A stretch of DNA of 7,730 nucleotides, taken from positions 1-7,730 of the forward strand of contig JAFPAK010000040.1 of NCBI GenBank assembly GCA_017390825.1, read 5' to 3'. The notes below the pieces were generated by a model. That model was not told the DNA's origin, searched no databases, and saw nothing but the letters and a program-made list of their open reading frames with translations. Of this stretch, positions 1-6,611 are shown in pieces. Both the position numbers and the translations under genes were made by a program. Source of the stretch: Clostridia bacterium (GTDB lineage Bacteria > Bacillota_A > Clostridia > Oscillospirales > Acutalibacteraceae). Positions within the stretch are counted from its first letter, which is position 1, and every line of letters starts with the position of its first letter.

Positions 1-1
1 T

Positions 2-538
2 CTTTCACCTTTGTTTTTAATTTTGATGCTGATAGTTAAGCTTTCAGACGGCGGGAAGGTGTTTTATCGCCACGAAAGGCTTGGCAAAAACGGGAAACGG
101 ATTTATATTTATAAATTCAGGAGTATGCGCCAAAACTCTGATAATGAATTGACGGATGAACAGCTGGGTATACTGAAAAAGGAATTCAAGCTTCATGATG
201 ATCCGCGTGTAACAAAAGTCGGAGCATTTTTGCGTAGAACCAGTATGGACGAACTTCCTCAATTGATTAATATCATTAAAGGAGATCTTAGTATAACCGG
301 TCCGCGTCCGATAGTGTTTGACGAATTGAATTTTTACGGCAAGGATGCTGCTGAATTCTTAAGCGTTAAGCCGGGTCTTACAGGCTATTGGCAGGCATAT
401 GCACGCAATAATGTTACATATTCGACCGGAAAGCGTCAGAAGATGGAGCTGTATTATATACGCCACCGCAGTCTTTGGTTTGAGATAAAAATACTCTTTA
501 AAACAGTAATATCGGTATTTACGAAAAAAGGCAATTAA
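2..538 (+). CDS. Polyprenyl-phosphate sugar phosphotransferase (bacterial sugar transferase family), 5'-partial
   Basis: This is the C-terminal 178 residues of a monotopic membrane sugar transferase (WcaJ/PglC/ExoY family). The family moves a sugar-1-phosphate from a UDP-sugar to undecaprenyl phosphate, the first membrane step of exopolysaccharide, capsule or glycan assembly. The frame is open to the window edge; codons 2-10 read LSP ahead of the TTG at 11. The resulting LSPLFLIL is the usual end of the membrane hairpin, so the true start lies to the left and the TTG is not a start. Visible family motifs are VFYRHERLGKNGK, YKFRSM, the S-x-DELPQ segment carrying the conserved Asp-Glu pair (codons at 248-253), IKGDLSITGPRP and KPGLTGYWQAYARN. 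The core is intact. The sugar specificity cannot be read from sequence. It is the last gene of its transcription unit, because a hairpin terminator begins at its stop codon. Confidence 0.93.
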   Translation, partial: LSPLFLILMLIVKLSDGGKVFYRHERLGKNGKRIYIYKFRSMRQNSDNELTDEQLGILKKEFKLHDDPRVTKVGAFLRRTSMDELPQLINIIKGDLSITGPRPIVFDELNFYGKDAAEFLSVKPGLTGYWQAYARNNVTYSTGKRQKMELYYIRHRSLWFEIKILFKTVISVFTKKGN

Positions 539-578
539 AAAGCTTGATTTGTTCACAATGATGAAAATCAAGCTTTTT
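537..578. terminator. Bidirectional intrinsic terminator between convergent genes
   Basis: A perfect 14-bp inverted repeat (537-550 pairing with 565-578) flanks a 14-nt loop. The arms are AAAAAGCTTGATTT and its exact reverse complement, so each strand ends its hairpin with a run of five T. It overlaps the stop codon of the sugar transferase on the left. It also lies 11 nt beyond the stop of the candidate microprotein arriving on the minus strand. It can therefore serve both the exopolysaccharide transcript and the recJ-relA transcript. Confidence 0.85.
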
Positions 579-589
579 ATATTGAATTT

Positions 590-703
590 TCAGTAAGGAT
601 CACTATTCTCCTTCAGCAATCGTCGTATATTGAGATAATAGTAAATCGTCATGCCGCCCGCAATGGTACAAAGCGGCATAATTATTATCTTGAAAATCTG
701 CAA
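590..703 (-). CDS. Candidate 37-residue single-pass membrane microprotein downstream of relA
   Basis: This short minus-strand frame has a TTG start at 703-701 and a TGA stop at 592-590. An AGGAG (plus-strand ctcct, 711-715) sits 7 nt before the TTG, which is ideal spacing. The product begins LQIFKIIIMPLCTIAGG and ends YLNIRRLLKENSDPY. About 22 hydrophobic residues (roughly 3-24) could form one membrane helix, followed by a short charged tail with Arg-Arg and Lys (consistent with a cytoplasmic C-terminus). It begins 52 nt after the relA stop and ends 11 nt before a strong terminator, so it would be the last gene of the recJ-relA transcript. In-frame ATGs at residues 9 and 18 are less likely starts because they lack a Shine-Dalgarno and would break the hydrophobic segment. 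I recognise no family. Chance occurrence is possible at this length. Confidence 0.45.
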   Translation of the reverse strand: MQIFKIIIMPLCTIAGGMTIYYYLNIRRLLKENSDPY

Positions 704-755
704 TAGTGTACTCCTAAGTACTCTTGCTACAGCGGGGATACAAGGGAAAATTTTT

Positions 756-2933
756 TTACATGCCGCTTCGTTCTATTGAATAAACTCCATTGATTTTAGA
801 CAGCTTTGCAACGATATTTTTAAGATGCTCAAGACTTTCAATTGAAATAGTCATGCTTATTTCACAATTTCCACCTTTAACCTCTCTTGCATTAACAGAA
901 TGCAGTGCAATGTGAAGATTTGCAATTGCAACTGTGATGTCTGCCAGGATCTGCGGACGGTCGAGTGCGTGTATTTTAAGTGTAGATTTAAAGAATTCAT
1001 GCGCCTTACCCGTCCATGTGACTGCTACCCATCGTTCAGGCTCTGCAGCTTGTGCTATATTTTTAGGCACATTGGGACAATCTCTTTTGTGAACAGAAAT
1101 TCCGTGCCCTCTTGTGACAAAACCGATGATCGGATCCCCCGGCAGAGGATTACAGCATTTTGAAAGCTTGATAAGGCAGTTATCAGTACCATCGACCTCT
1201 ATACCGCCCTTGCTATCCTTACTTATATCGGTGATATAGTCCTCTATCTTTTTATCATCAGTCTCACGAGATGCCTTATATTCATCCTTGATGCGAGGCA
1301 TAAGACGGGATATAACAATACCACCGTAGCCAACAGCAGCATAAAAATCATCTACAGTAGCACAATGCTGACGATCGGCAAGTCTTTCGATCATTTCATC
1401 AAATTCCTTACCGGTAAGATTGATATAATTGCGCTTGAACTCACGCTCGACCTCAGCCTTACCCTCCTCAATATTTTCTGGGCGGCGTTCCTTTTTAAAC
1501 CAACTGCGGATCTTGTTTCTTGCTTCGCTTGTGCGGACTATCTTCAACCAATCACGGCTCGGACCATGAGGCTGCGAGGTAGTAAGTATCTCAACTATCT
1601 CACCGGTTTTTATCTTATAATCAATCGGTACTATTCTGCCGTCTGCCTTTGCACCGACAGTTTTGTGACCGACTGCTGTATGTATAGCATAAGCGAAGTC
1701 GATGACGCATGACCCCTGCGGCAAAGCAATAATATCCCCTTTCGGAGTAACTGCATATATCTCATCATTGCTCAGATCGTTTTTAATAGTGGCAACTAGC
1801 TCTTCGGGATTTTCACTTTCCCGCTGATTATCCAGCATATTGCGCACCCAAGTAAGACTTTCATCCATCTTACTGTCGCTCTTGCTTATGCCCTCTTTAT
1901 ATTTCCAATGCGCTGCGATACCGTATTCAGCAGTACGATGCATTTCCCATGTTCTTATTTGTACCTCAAACGGTATTCCCTCTCTGCCGATAACTGTTGT
2001 ATGAAGCGACTGATACATATTCGGTTTTGGCGTGGAGATATAATCCTTAAATCTGTTGGGAATAGGTCTGAACATATCGTGAATAAAGCCAAGAATATTA
2101 TAGCAGTTGACAACTGTATCGGTGATGATACGTATAGCGTAAATATCGTATATTTCCTCAAATGCCCTTCCCTGCATATACATCTTACGGTAGATGCCGT
2201 GGATAGACTTAACACGACCGTCAATATGAATATCCGGCACTGCATCCTCAAGACGCTCGCTTACTCTTGAAATTATCTTCTGGATAAACGGATCACGATC
2301 TTTACTCTTTTCATCCAATGACTCCTCTATGCTCTTGTACGCCACAGGGTCAAGGCAACGGATAGCAAGATCCTCAAGCTCCTCTTTTATAGCACGAATA
2401 CCGAGACGGTGCGCTATCGGCGCATAAATTTCAAGTGTTTCTCTTGAAATCTCACGGCGCTTCTGCTCTGCATGACCGCCGATAGTACGCATATTATGAA
2501 GACGGTCTGCAAGCTTGATAATAATAACACGGATATCATCAGCCATTGCGAGAAACATCTTTCTGATATTCTCTGCCTGCGCCTCTTCACGGGTGACATA
2601 CGGTATTTTTTTCAGTTTGGTAAGTGCTTCAACAAGACCGGCAACGCCTGCACCGAATTCATTTTTCAGTTCTTCAGAGGTAACAGGTGTATCCTCCACT
2701 ACATCGTGTAACAGTGCTGCAACGACCGATTCGGTATCAAGACCGAGGTCAATAATAATTATTGAAACTGCGGTCGGATGATTGAAATATCTCTCACCTG
2801 ATTTACGCATCTGCCCTTCGTGAGCCTTTTCGCCGAAATCGTACGCTTTTTTGATCTGCTCTAAATTGTACTTCTTGTTCTGCGCCGCTATCGCTTTTTC
2901 AATATCGGCAAAGCTGTACTCTCTGTAAGCCAT
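756..2933 (-). CDS. relA: Bifunctional (p)ppGpp synthetase/hydrolase (Rel/RSH family)
   Basis: This cytosolic, ribosome-associated enzyme makes and degrades the stringent-response alarmone (p)ppGpp. At 725 residues it is the family's full length. The hydrolase (HD) domain is complete: His52, HD at 76-77, ED at 80-81, and Asp143/Asn147 in KLADRLHNMRT. The synthetase domain (about 230-345) has Arg240, Asp263, Tyr307 and Glu323. The RFKD signature at 294-297 is that of bifunctional Rel rather than monofunctional RelA. A TGS domain (about 391-452, with the conserved His in HTAVGHK) follows, then the conserved-cysteine/zinc-finger region (Cys593, Cys594, Cys619) and a C-terminal ACT domain (about 650-725). 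The ATG start is set by AAAGGGG (2941-2947) 7 nt upstream, which overlaps the recJ stop. Only 12 nt separate it from recJ, so the two are almost surely co-transcribed and perhaps translationally coupled. The rel/relA naming varies; both activities are predicted here. Confidence 0.97.
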   Translation of the reverse strand: MAYREYSFADIEKAIAAQNKKYNLEQIKKAYDFGEKAHEGQMRKSGERYFNHPTAVSIIIIDLGLDTESVVAALLHDVVEDTPVTSEELKNEFGAGVAGLVEALTKLKKIPYVTREEAQAENIRKMFLAMADDIRVIIIKLADRLHNMRTIGGHAEQKRREISRETLEIYAPIAHRLGIRAIKEELEDLAIRCLDPVAYKSIEESLDEKSKDRDPFIQKIISRVSERLEDAVPDIHIDGRVKSIHGIYRKMYMQGRAFEEIYDIYAIRIITDTVVNCYNILGFIHDMFRPIPNRFKDYISTPKPNMYQSLHTTVIGREGIPFEVQIRTWEMHRTAEYGIAAHWKYKEGISKSDSKMDESLTWVRNMLDNQRESENPEELVATIKNDLSNDEIYAVTPKGDIIALPQGSCVIDFAYAIHTAVGHKTVGAKADGRIVPIDYKIKTGEIVEILTTSQPHGPSRDWLKIVRTSEARNKIRSWFKKERRPENIEEGKAEVEREFKRNYINLTGKEFDEMIERLADRQHCATVDDFYAAVGYGGIVISRLMPRIKDEYKASRETDDKKIEDYITDISKDSKGGIEVDGTDNCLIKLSKCCNPLPGDPIIGFVTRGHGISVHKRDCPNVPKNIAQAAEPERWVAVTWTGKAHEFFKSTLKIHALDRPQILADITVAIANLHIALHSVNAREVKGGNCEISMTISIESLEHLKNIVAKLSKINGVYSIERSGM

Positions 2934-2945
2934 TGAATAACCCCT

Positions 2946-4961
2946 TTATTGCTTATTCAACGCTCTGAAAAGCGCTGAATTTTCAAGATCGTTTTTAACT
3001 GCATTTTTATTGCAGGTGATGTGGAATTTACCATCAAATTCAATACTGACGAGCGAAAGCTCGCAAAGTATATCAAGTATGAGCTGCAATTTAACAAAAT
3101 TTTTTGCTTTAAATCTTGCAAGTATACCGTCATAATCAGCTACCAGCTTCCCCATCTGCCATATTTTGCGGTAGACAAGACCTACTTCTTCACGGGTAGG
3201 CGGTGCAACATCCGGCAAGGCATTAAAGAAACGATAATTTTCGTACATTCTTATATCAGCAAAGAGCCGTTCTTCAAATGCGCTGCAACGCATTTCACGG
3301 ATGACACAGGAAAGATTTTCTTCGCCTCTATAGTTATTTATATCAAGCGTCACCGCAACATCAACGGTATCACCGACACAGTATCCGAACTGCTCAGCAG
3401 TACATCCAAACCGCATAGCGACGACTGTGGCACTATCTCTGCCCAAAACCACTCGTAAATGCTTGCCGCCTCCAACGGGGACGATATCAATTATCTTCAT
3501 CGAATAAAGTCCGTAAAGCGGTGTTTCATTACCGCTTCCGAATGGCTCTAAAGTACGCTGCGAATATACATTGGCAATACTTAAAACCGACGGATTGAGC
3601 TTGCAACTGATATGCACCTCGTTAAAAGGAAGCAGCGGATAAAGCTCAATACATGAATCACAGATATTCCTTGCGACTGATTCAATATCCTGTGCTTTGC
3701 AGGCAAGTCCCGCAGCAGTGGTGTGACCCCCAAAACGGGTAAGTCCTTTGGTGTTGCTGAGTATGCTGTGAATTGAAACAGCATCATAGCTTCTTGCGCT
3801 GCCGACGGCTTCATCGCCATCAAGCGAAAATACAACGCACGGCTTCGAATATATTTTTGAAAGCCGTGAAGCGATAATGCCGATAACACCGTGATGCCAC
3901 TCTTTTCCCCAAACACATATGACAGGGGCAAATGCAACATCCGGACGGCTCTCGATGAATTCGACAGCCTGCTTTAAAATTTCCTGCTCGCATTCTTGGC
4001 GGCGGACATTATAGCTATTCAGTTCGGCTGCTATTTCCTGCGCTCTTTGCTCATCTTCACAAAGCAACAGCTCAACAGCGAGTGCAGGGTCTCCCATTCT
4101 GCCGCTCGCATTGATACGGGGCGCTATCATAAATGCAACATCAGTTGCAGTAATCTTTTTATCTCGAATACCGGCAGCGGCAATAAGAGCCTGCAAGCCG
4201 AGATTATCGGTTTTTTCAACAAGTCTTACACCGCTTTTTACTATCATTCGGTTATCATGCAACAGCGGCATAACATCGGCAACAGTACCAATAGTTACAA
4301 GGTCGCCGTATTCATAAAGCAGTTCCTCAGGGCAGATGCCAGTCAAACAAGAGCAAAGCATAAAACATACACCGACACCAGCATACGACTTGAACTCCGA
4401 CATACAGTCACTTCGGTGAGGATCAACTAGCGCATATGCATTTGGCAGCGTATCCGACGGAAGATGATGGTCGGTAACGATAACATCTATTTTCTTTTCG
4501 TTTGCATAGCTTATCGCTTCGTGTGCGGTGATACCGTTGTCAACGGTGATTATAAGAGATATCTCTTTTTTTATTAGCTCATCTATTGCGTCAACACATA
4601 TCCCGTATCCCTCATCTCTTGTGGGAACACGGTATATTACATCCGCCGAAAGCCCTTTAAGGCATTTTACGAGCAAAGCGGTAGAAGTTATACCGTCTGC
4701 ATCATAGTCGCCGAAAACGGCTATTTTCTCACCGTTTTCTATTGCTGCATGTATTCTTTTTACCGCAAGCTCCATATCACGAAACTCATAGGGATCACAC
4801 AAAACAACATCATTGGAAATGAATTCTTCAGCATCAACAGCATCGGTAATTCCGCGTGAGCAAAGCAAAAGTGCACTGAAAATATCTATTCCGCACTCTT
4901 CACTCAAAGCTCTTGCGGACGACTTATCGGCCGCGGCTACGATCCATCTCTTAATACTCAT
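2946..4961 (-). CDS. recJ: Single-stranded-DNA-specific 5'-3' exonuclease RecJ
   Basis: RecJ degrades single-stranded DNA 5' to 3' in recombinational repair, mismatch repair and processing of stalled forks, working with RecQ-type helicases and SSB. The DHH phosphoesterase metal-binding motifs are all present: DYDADG (residues 85-90), VDNG (from Asp141), DHH (164-166) and DPH (180-182). A DHHA1 domain follows, with WHHGVIGIIASRL and the FGGHTTAAG substrate-binding segment near residue 410, then an OB-fold-like region. At 671 residues it is longer than the E. coli enzyme. The extra length is mostly a C-terminal part (about 580-671) that looks helical and winged-helix-like. The ATG at 4961-4959 is preceded by a modest AGGATT-type ribosome binding site (around 4970-4976). 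It is the first gene of the minus-strand unit and is divergent from the polysaccharide deacetylase. Confidence 0.95.
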   Translation of the reverse strand: MSIKRWIVAAADKSSARALSEECGIDIFSALLLCSRGITDAVDAEEFISNDVVLCDPYEFRDMELAVKRIHAAIENGEKIAVFGDYDADGITSTALLVKCLKGLSADVIYRVPTRDEGYGICVDAIDELIKKEISLIITVDNGITAHEAISYANEKKIDVIVTDHHLPSDTLPNAYALVDPHRSDCMSEFKSYAGVGVCFMLCSCLTGICPEELLYEYGDLVTIGTVADVMPLLHDNRMIVKSGVRLVEKTDNLGLQALIAAAGIRDKKITATDVAFMIAPRINASGRMGDPALAVELLLCEDEQRAQEIAAELNSYNVRRQECEQEILKQAVEFIESRPDVAFAPVICVWGKEWHHGVIGIIASRLSKIYSKPCVVFSLDGDEAVGSARSYDAVSIHSILSNTKGLTRFGGHTTAAGLACKAQDIESVARNICDSCIELYPLLPFNEVHISCKLNPSVLSIANVYSQRTLEPFGSGNETPLYGLYSMKIIDIVPVGGGKHLRVVLGRDSATVVAMRFGCTAEQFGYCVGDTVDVAVTLDINNYRGEENLSCVIREMRCSAFEERLFADIRMYENYRFFNALPDVAPPTREEVGLVYRKIWQMGKLVADYDGILARFKAKNFVKLQLILDILCELSLVSIEFDGKFHITCNKNAVKNDLENSALFRALNKQ

Positions 4962-5005
4962 AAATAACCAATCCTAATCATATATTAAAACGGTGATGAA
5001 ATTCT
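4962..5005. promoter_or_regulatory. Divergent 44-bp start region of recJ and the polysaccharide deacetylase
   Basis: Two translation starts face away from each other across only 44 bp, so any promoters must overlap the opposite gene's start. AT-rich -10-like hexamers overlap here: TATATT at 4981-4986 on the plus strand, and TAATAT (4987-4982) or TATGAT (4982-4977) on the minus strand. I found no convincing -35 at proper spacing for either. For the plus strand, the hexamer would leave almost no leader before the GGTGAT ribosome binding site at 4992-4997. The promoters are therefore unresolved; the region is listed because transcription in both directions must originate in or near it. Confidence 0.4.
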
Positions 5006-5863
5006 ATGTATATCGACCTGAAACAGCTTCGACTCCCGATTGCCGTTTTTATTATATGCGCAGTAGTGTTCTCGATATTTTCCTTTTGTATACCAAGCAC
5101 CTCATATGCGCTTGAAGGTAATGTTCGGCTGCCGATACTTATGTACCATCATCTCTCCGAAACTGAAAGTAAGTTAAATAAATACACTATCTCACCCGAA
5201 GAATTTGAGGCTGATCTCAAATATATAAAGGAAAACGGATATATTACCGTTACCGTCAACGATCTTATAAGCTATTGCCAAGAAGGCAAGGTGTTACCTG
5301 AAAAGCCGATAATGATAACCTTTGATGACGGATATGAAAGTGTTTACAAATATGCTTATCCCATTTTGTGTAAGTATGAAATGACTGCTGTAGTAAACAT
5401 CATCGGAAAATATACCGATCTGTATTCCACCATCTCCGACCACAACGTAAACTACGCACATATGACATGGAATGAGTTATACGAAATGCAGCAATACGGA
5501 ATTGAAATTCAAAACCATACCTACGATCTTCACGCAAATACATCCCGTTACGGAATACAAAAGAAAAGCAACGAAAGCGATGCTGCATATGAAAAAATGC
5601 TTTATGAGGATCTAAATAATGTTCAAACGCGATGCAAAGAAAACAGAATAACCGTGCCAACCGCATTTGCCTATCCTTTCGGCAAGATAAGTAAGGAAGC
5701 TCTGCCTATAATCAAAAAAATCGGTATAAAAGCTGTATTTTGTTGCTGGGAAAGGGTAAACATATTAACCGGTGACAGCGAAGAGCTTTATCATCTCAAC
5801 CGCTTTAACAGACCTCATAATACATCTGCTGAAAAACTGCTTAAAATCGCTGAAGCGCAATAA
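5006..5863 (+). CDS. Secreted or membrane-anchored polysaccharide deacetylase (NodB homology, CE4)
   Basis: This is a predicted metal-dependent N- or O-deacetylase acting on cell-wall or exopolysaccharide amino sugars outside the membrane. Residues 9-35 form a hydrophobic signal or anchor segment after a short basic start, with a plausible cleavage after SYA (residue 35). The NodB domain follows: ILMYHHLSE (44-52), the catalytic and metal-binding TFDDG (105-109), the second metal motif HTYDLH with His171 and His176, and AYPFG (222-226). The region LNRFNRPHN near the end is the typical closing segment of this subgroup. The length of 285 residues is normal for the YadE/PgdA-like extracellular type. 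GGTGAT at 4992-4997 precedes the ATG by 8 nt. It stands alone on the plus strand; only a weak hairpin with a T-run follows. Whether the substrate is peptidoglycan, poly-N-acetylglucosamine or another glycan cannot be told. Confidence 0.92.
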   Translation: MYIDLKQLRLPIAVFIICAVVFSIFSFCIPSTSYALEGNVRLPILMYHHLSETESKLNKYTISPEEFEADLKYIKENGYITVTVNDLISYCQEGKVLPEKPIMITFDDGYESVYKYAYPILCKYEMTAVVNIIGKYTDLYSTISDHNVNYAHMTWNELYEMQQYGIEIQNHTYDLHANTSRYGIQKKSNESDAAYEKMLYEDLNNVQTRCKENRITVPTAFAYPFGKISKEALPIIKKIGIKAVFCCWERVNILTGDSEELYHLNRFNRPHNTSAEKLLKIAEAQ

Positions 5864-5941
5864 AAATACGCTATTATTGTATCATTTTTTGTATAGGTTT
5901 TCAAGCATTTCGGAAATATTTTTTGAAGGTATAAAATACAG

Positions 5942-5970
5942 TTGACTTGAGAGTGTTTTCATTGTAAAAT
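5942..5970 (+). promoter_or_regulatory. Housekeeping (sigma-A type) promoter for the DUF1292 gene
   Basis: TTGACT (5942-5947) and TAAAAT (5965-5970) are separated by exactly 17 bp, close to the TTGACA-17-TATAAT consensus. The predicted transcription start lies near 5977, about 28 nt before the ATG. AGGAG (5991-5995) is 9 nt ahead of that ATG. With no strong terminator before 6517, transcripts from here could read through into the structured RNA at 6303-6510. Confidence 0.82.
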
Positions 5971-6004
5971 AAGTATATAAAACAGATTAAAGGAGACACT
6001 TAAT

Positions 6005-6301
6005 ATGCAGGAAGAATATATTCCGGATTTGATATCATTGTCTGACGATGAAGGCAATGAATATACCTTTGAGGTTTTATCCACTATGGAGGACAACGGG
6101 TCACGCTATGCCGCTCTTACTCCATGTGATGAAAACGGCGAACCACTACCTGATGACGACGGTACTCTCGTTATATTAAAGGAAGTTGAAGATAACGGCG
6201 AATTCTACTACGAAGAGATTGAAGACGATAATGAGTACAATATGATCGCTGATGCATTTATTGCAGAGCTTCAGGATCTGTATGATGTAGATGCTGACTG
6301 A
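6005..6301 (+). CDS. DUF1292 family small acidic protein (YrzB-like)
   Basis: This 98-residue, strongly acidic soluble protein is rich in Asp and Glu, and no signal or membrane segment is seen. The pattern LSDDEGNEYTFEVLST, then Y-AALTP, then LVILKEVED and the C-terminal EYNMIADAFIAELQ matches the DUF1292 family of Firmicutes. That family is usually found as a single small gene near ruvX, mltG or alaS homologues; its biochemical role is unknown. Here none of those partners is in the window. It has its own promoter (5942-5970) and a good AGGAG ribosome binding site, and it is followed directly by the 6S-like RNA. The assignment rests on recognising the sequence pattern. Confidence 0.85.
   Translation: MQEEYIPDLISLSDDEGNEYTFEVLSTMEDNGSRYAALTPCDENGEPLPDDDGTLVILKEVEDNGEFYYEEIEDDNEYNMIADAFIAELQDLYDVDAD
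6281..6286 (+). promoter_or_regulatory. Possible -10 element for the 6S-like RNA
   Basis: TATGAT lies inside the end of the DUF1292 gene. It would place a transcription start around 6293-6297, just before the structured RNA. No good -35 is at 16-18 bp; a TTGCAG occurs only 14 bp upstream, which is too close. This is weak support, and the RNA may instead be processed from the DUF1292 transcript. Confidence 0.25.
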
Positions 6302-6302
6302 T

Positions 6303-6510
6303 ATTACTATCCTGCCCTGTTCGTGTATCTGACAGCCAATATAACCCTACACTTATTTATAGGGAGCTTCGCTCCGGCGGCGGGACCTGCAGGCCTCCCC
6401 GATATATTCGGGACGTTGGAAGCGCAAAAACCGTTGGGCTGGCACCCACCTGCTCGATGTTTGCAGGTTATAACTATGCTGTCAGTTTCGGCATGGCGGG
6501 ATTTTTCTTT
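6303..6510 (+). ncRNA. ssrS: Putative 6S RNA (RNA polymerase-binding regulatory RNA)
   Basis: 6S RNA binds the housekeeping RNA polymerase holoenzyme by mimicking an open promoter and dampens transcription in slow growth. This stretch has no convincing protein gene, is GC-rich relative to its surroundings, and folds as a long rod. ATCCTGCC (6309-6316) pairs with GGCGGGAT (6495-6502), with one G-U. CTGACAGC (6329-6336) pairs perfectly with GCTGTCAG (6478-6485). Local hairpins lie inward: CCCTA/TAGGG (6345-6349 with 6360-6364), CCCGA/TCGGG (6398-6402 with 6408-6412) and ACCTGC/GCAGGT (6448-6453 with 6463-6468). The CCTG-x-x-CTGTTCGTG near the 5' end, TTATTTATAGGGAGC in the middle and GGCATGGCGGG at the 3' end resemble the 6S consensus as I remember it. 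The length of about 200 nt fits. The exact ends are uncertain. It lacks RNase P, tmRNA and SRP RNA signature motifs. An intrinsic terminator follows at 6517. Confidence 0.8.
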
Positions 6511-6516
6511 TAACTT

Positions 6517-6551
6517 AAAACTGCGGCTATTAAAATAGCTGCAGTTTTTTT
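6517..6551 (+). terminator. Intrinsic terminator after the 6S-like RNA
   Basis: AAAACTGCGGCTA (6517-6529) pairs with TAGCTGCAGTTTT (6536-6548) with a single G-U, around a 6-nt loop. The stem runs into a continuous T-tract (6545-6551). It closes the DUF1292/6S unit and insulates it from the sigma factor operon, whose -10 begins 26 nt later. Confidence 0.88.
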
Positions 6552-6576
6552 ATAAGGACTTTTTGAGTTTTAATTG

Positions 6577-6582
6577 TATAAT
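6577..6582 (+). promoter_or_regulatory. -10 element upstream of the sigma factor gene
   Basis: A perfect TATAAT lies 29 nt before the ATG at 6612. No consensus -35 exists at 16-18 bp; the sequence there is around AAGGACT (6554-6560). The promoter may be weak, need an activator, or be recognised partly by the encoded ECF sigma factor, since a GGACTT-like element occupies the -35 position. That last idea is speculative. Confidence 0.5.
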
Positions 6583-6600
6583 AAGTGAAAGTTCCGAATT

Positions 6601-6606
6601 GGGAGG
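6601..6606 (+). promoter_or_regulatory. Ribosome binding site fixing the sigma factor start
   Basis: GGGAGG lies 5 nt before the ATG at 6612. The alternative in-frame GTG at 6585 lies upstream of this element and would translate through it; it has no Shine-Dalgarno of its own and falls right behind the TATAAT. The ATG at 6612 is therefore preferred. Confidence 0.8.
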
Positions 6607-6611
6607 TATTT

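Noticed and set aside
11..13. TTG as the start of the sugar transferase
   Set aside because: The frame continues open to the window edge, and the upstream residues LSP fit the family's membrane segment, so the gene is truncated by the window.
3996..4430. 144-residue plus-strand ORF within recJ
   Set aside because: It is antisense to a well-conserved recJ region, has no ribosome binding site and no recognisable protein features. The same applies to the other long antisense frames in relA and recJ.
5864..5900. Terminator after the polysaccharide deacetylase
   Set aside because: Only a weak ATAC/GTAT 4-bp stem precedes a T-run (5884-5889); too weak to call.
6302..6516. RNase P RNA, tmRNA or SRP RNA
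   Set aside because: None of the hallmark motifs was found: no GAGGAAAGTC core of RNase P, no tmRNA tRNA-like ends or tag reading frame, and no SRP domain IV GGAAGCAG loop. The end-to-end rod fold fits 6S better.
6323..6538. 71-residue plus-strand ORF over the structured region
   Set aside because: It lies on the paired arms of the 6S-like RNA, has no ribosome binding site, gives a composition unlike a real protein and ends inside the terminator hairpin.
6585..6611. Upstream GTG start for the sigma factor
   Set aside because: It has no Shine-Dalgarno, sits 2 nt after the TATAAT, and would translate through the GGGAGG that serves the ATG at 6612.
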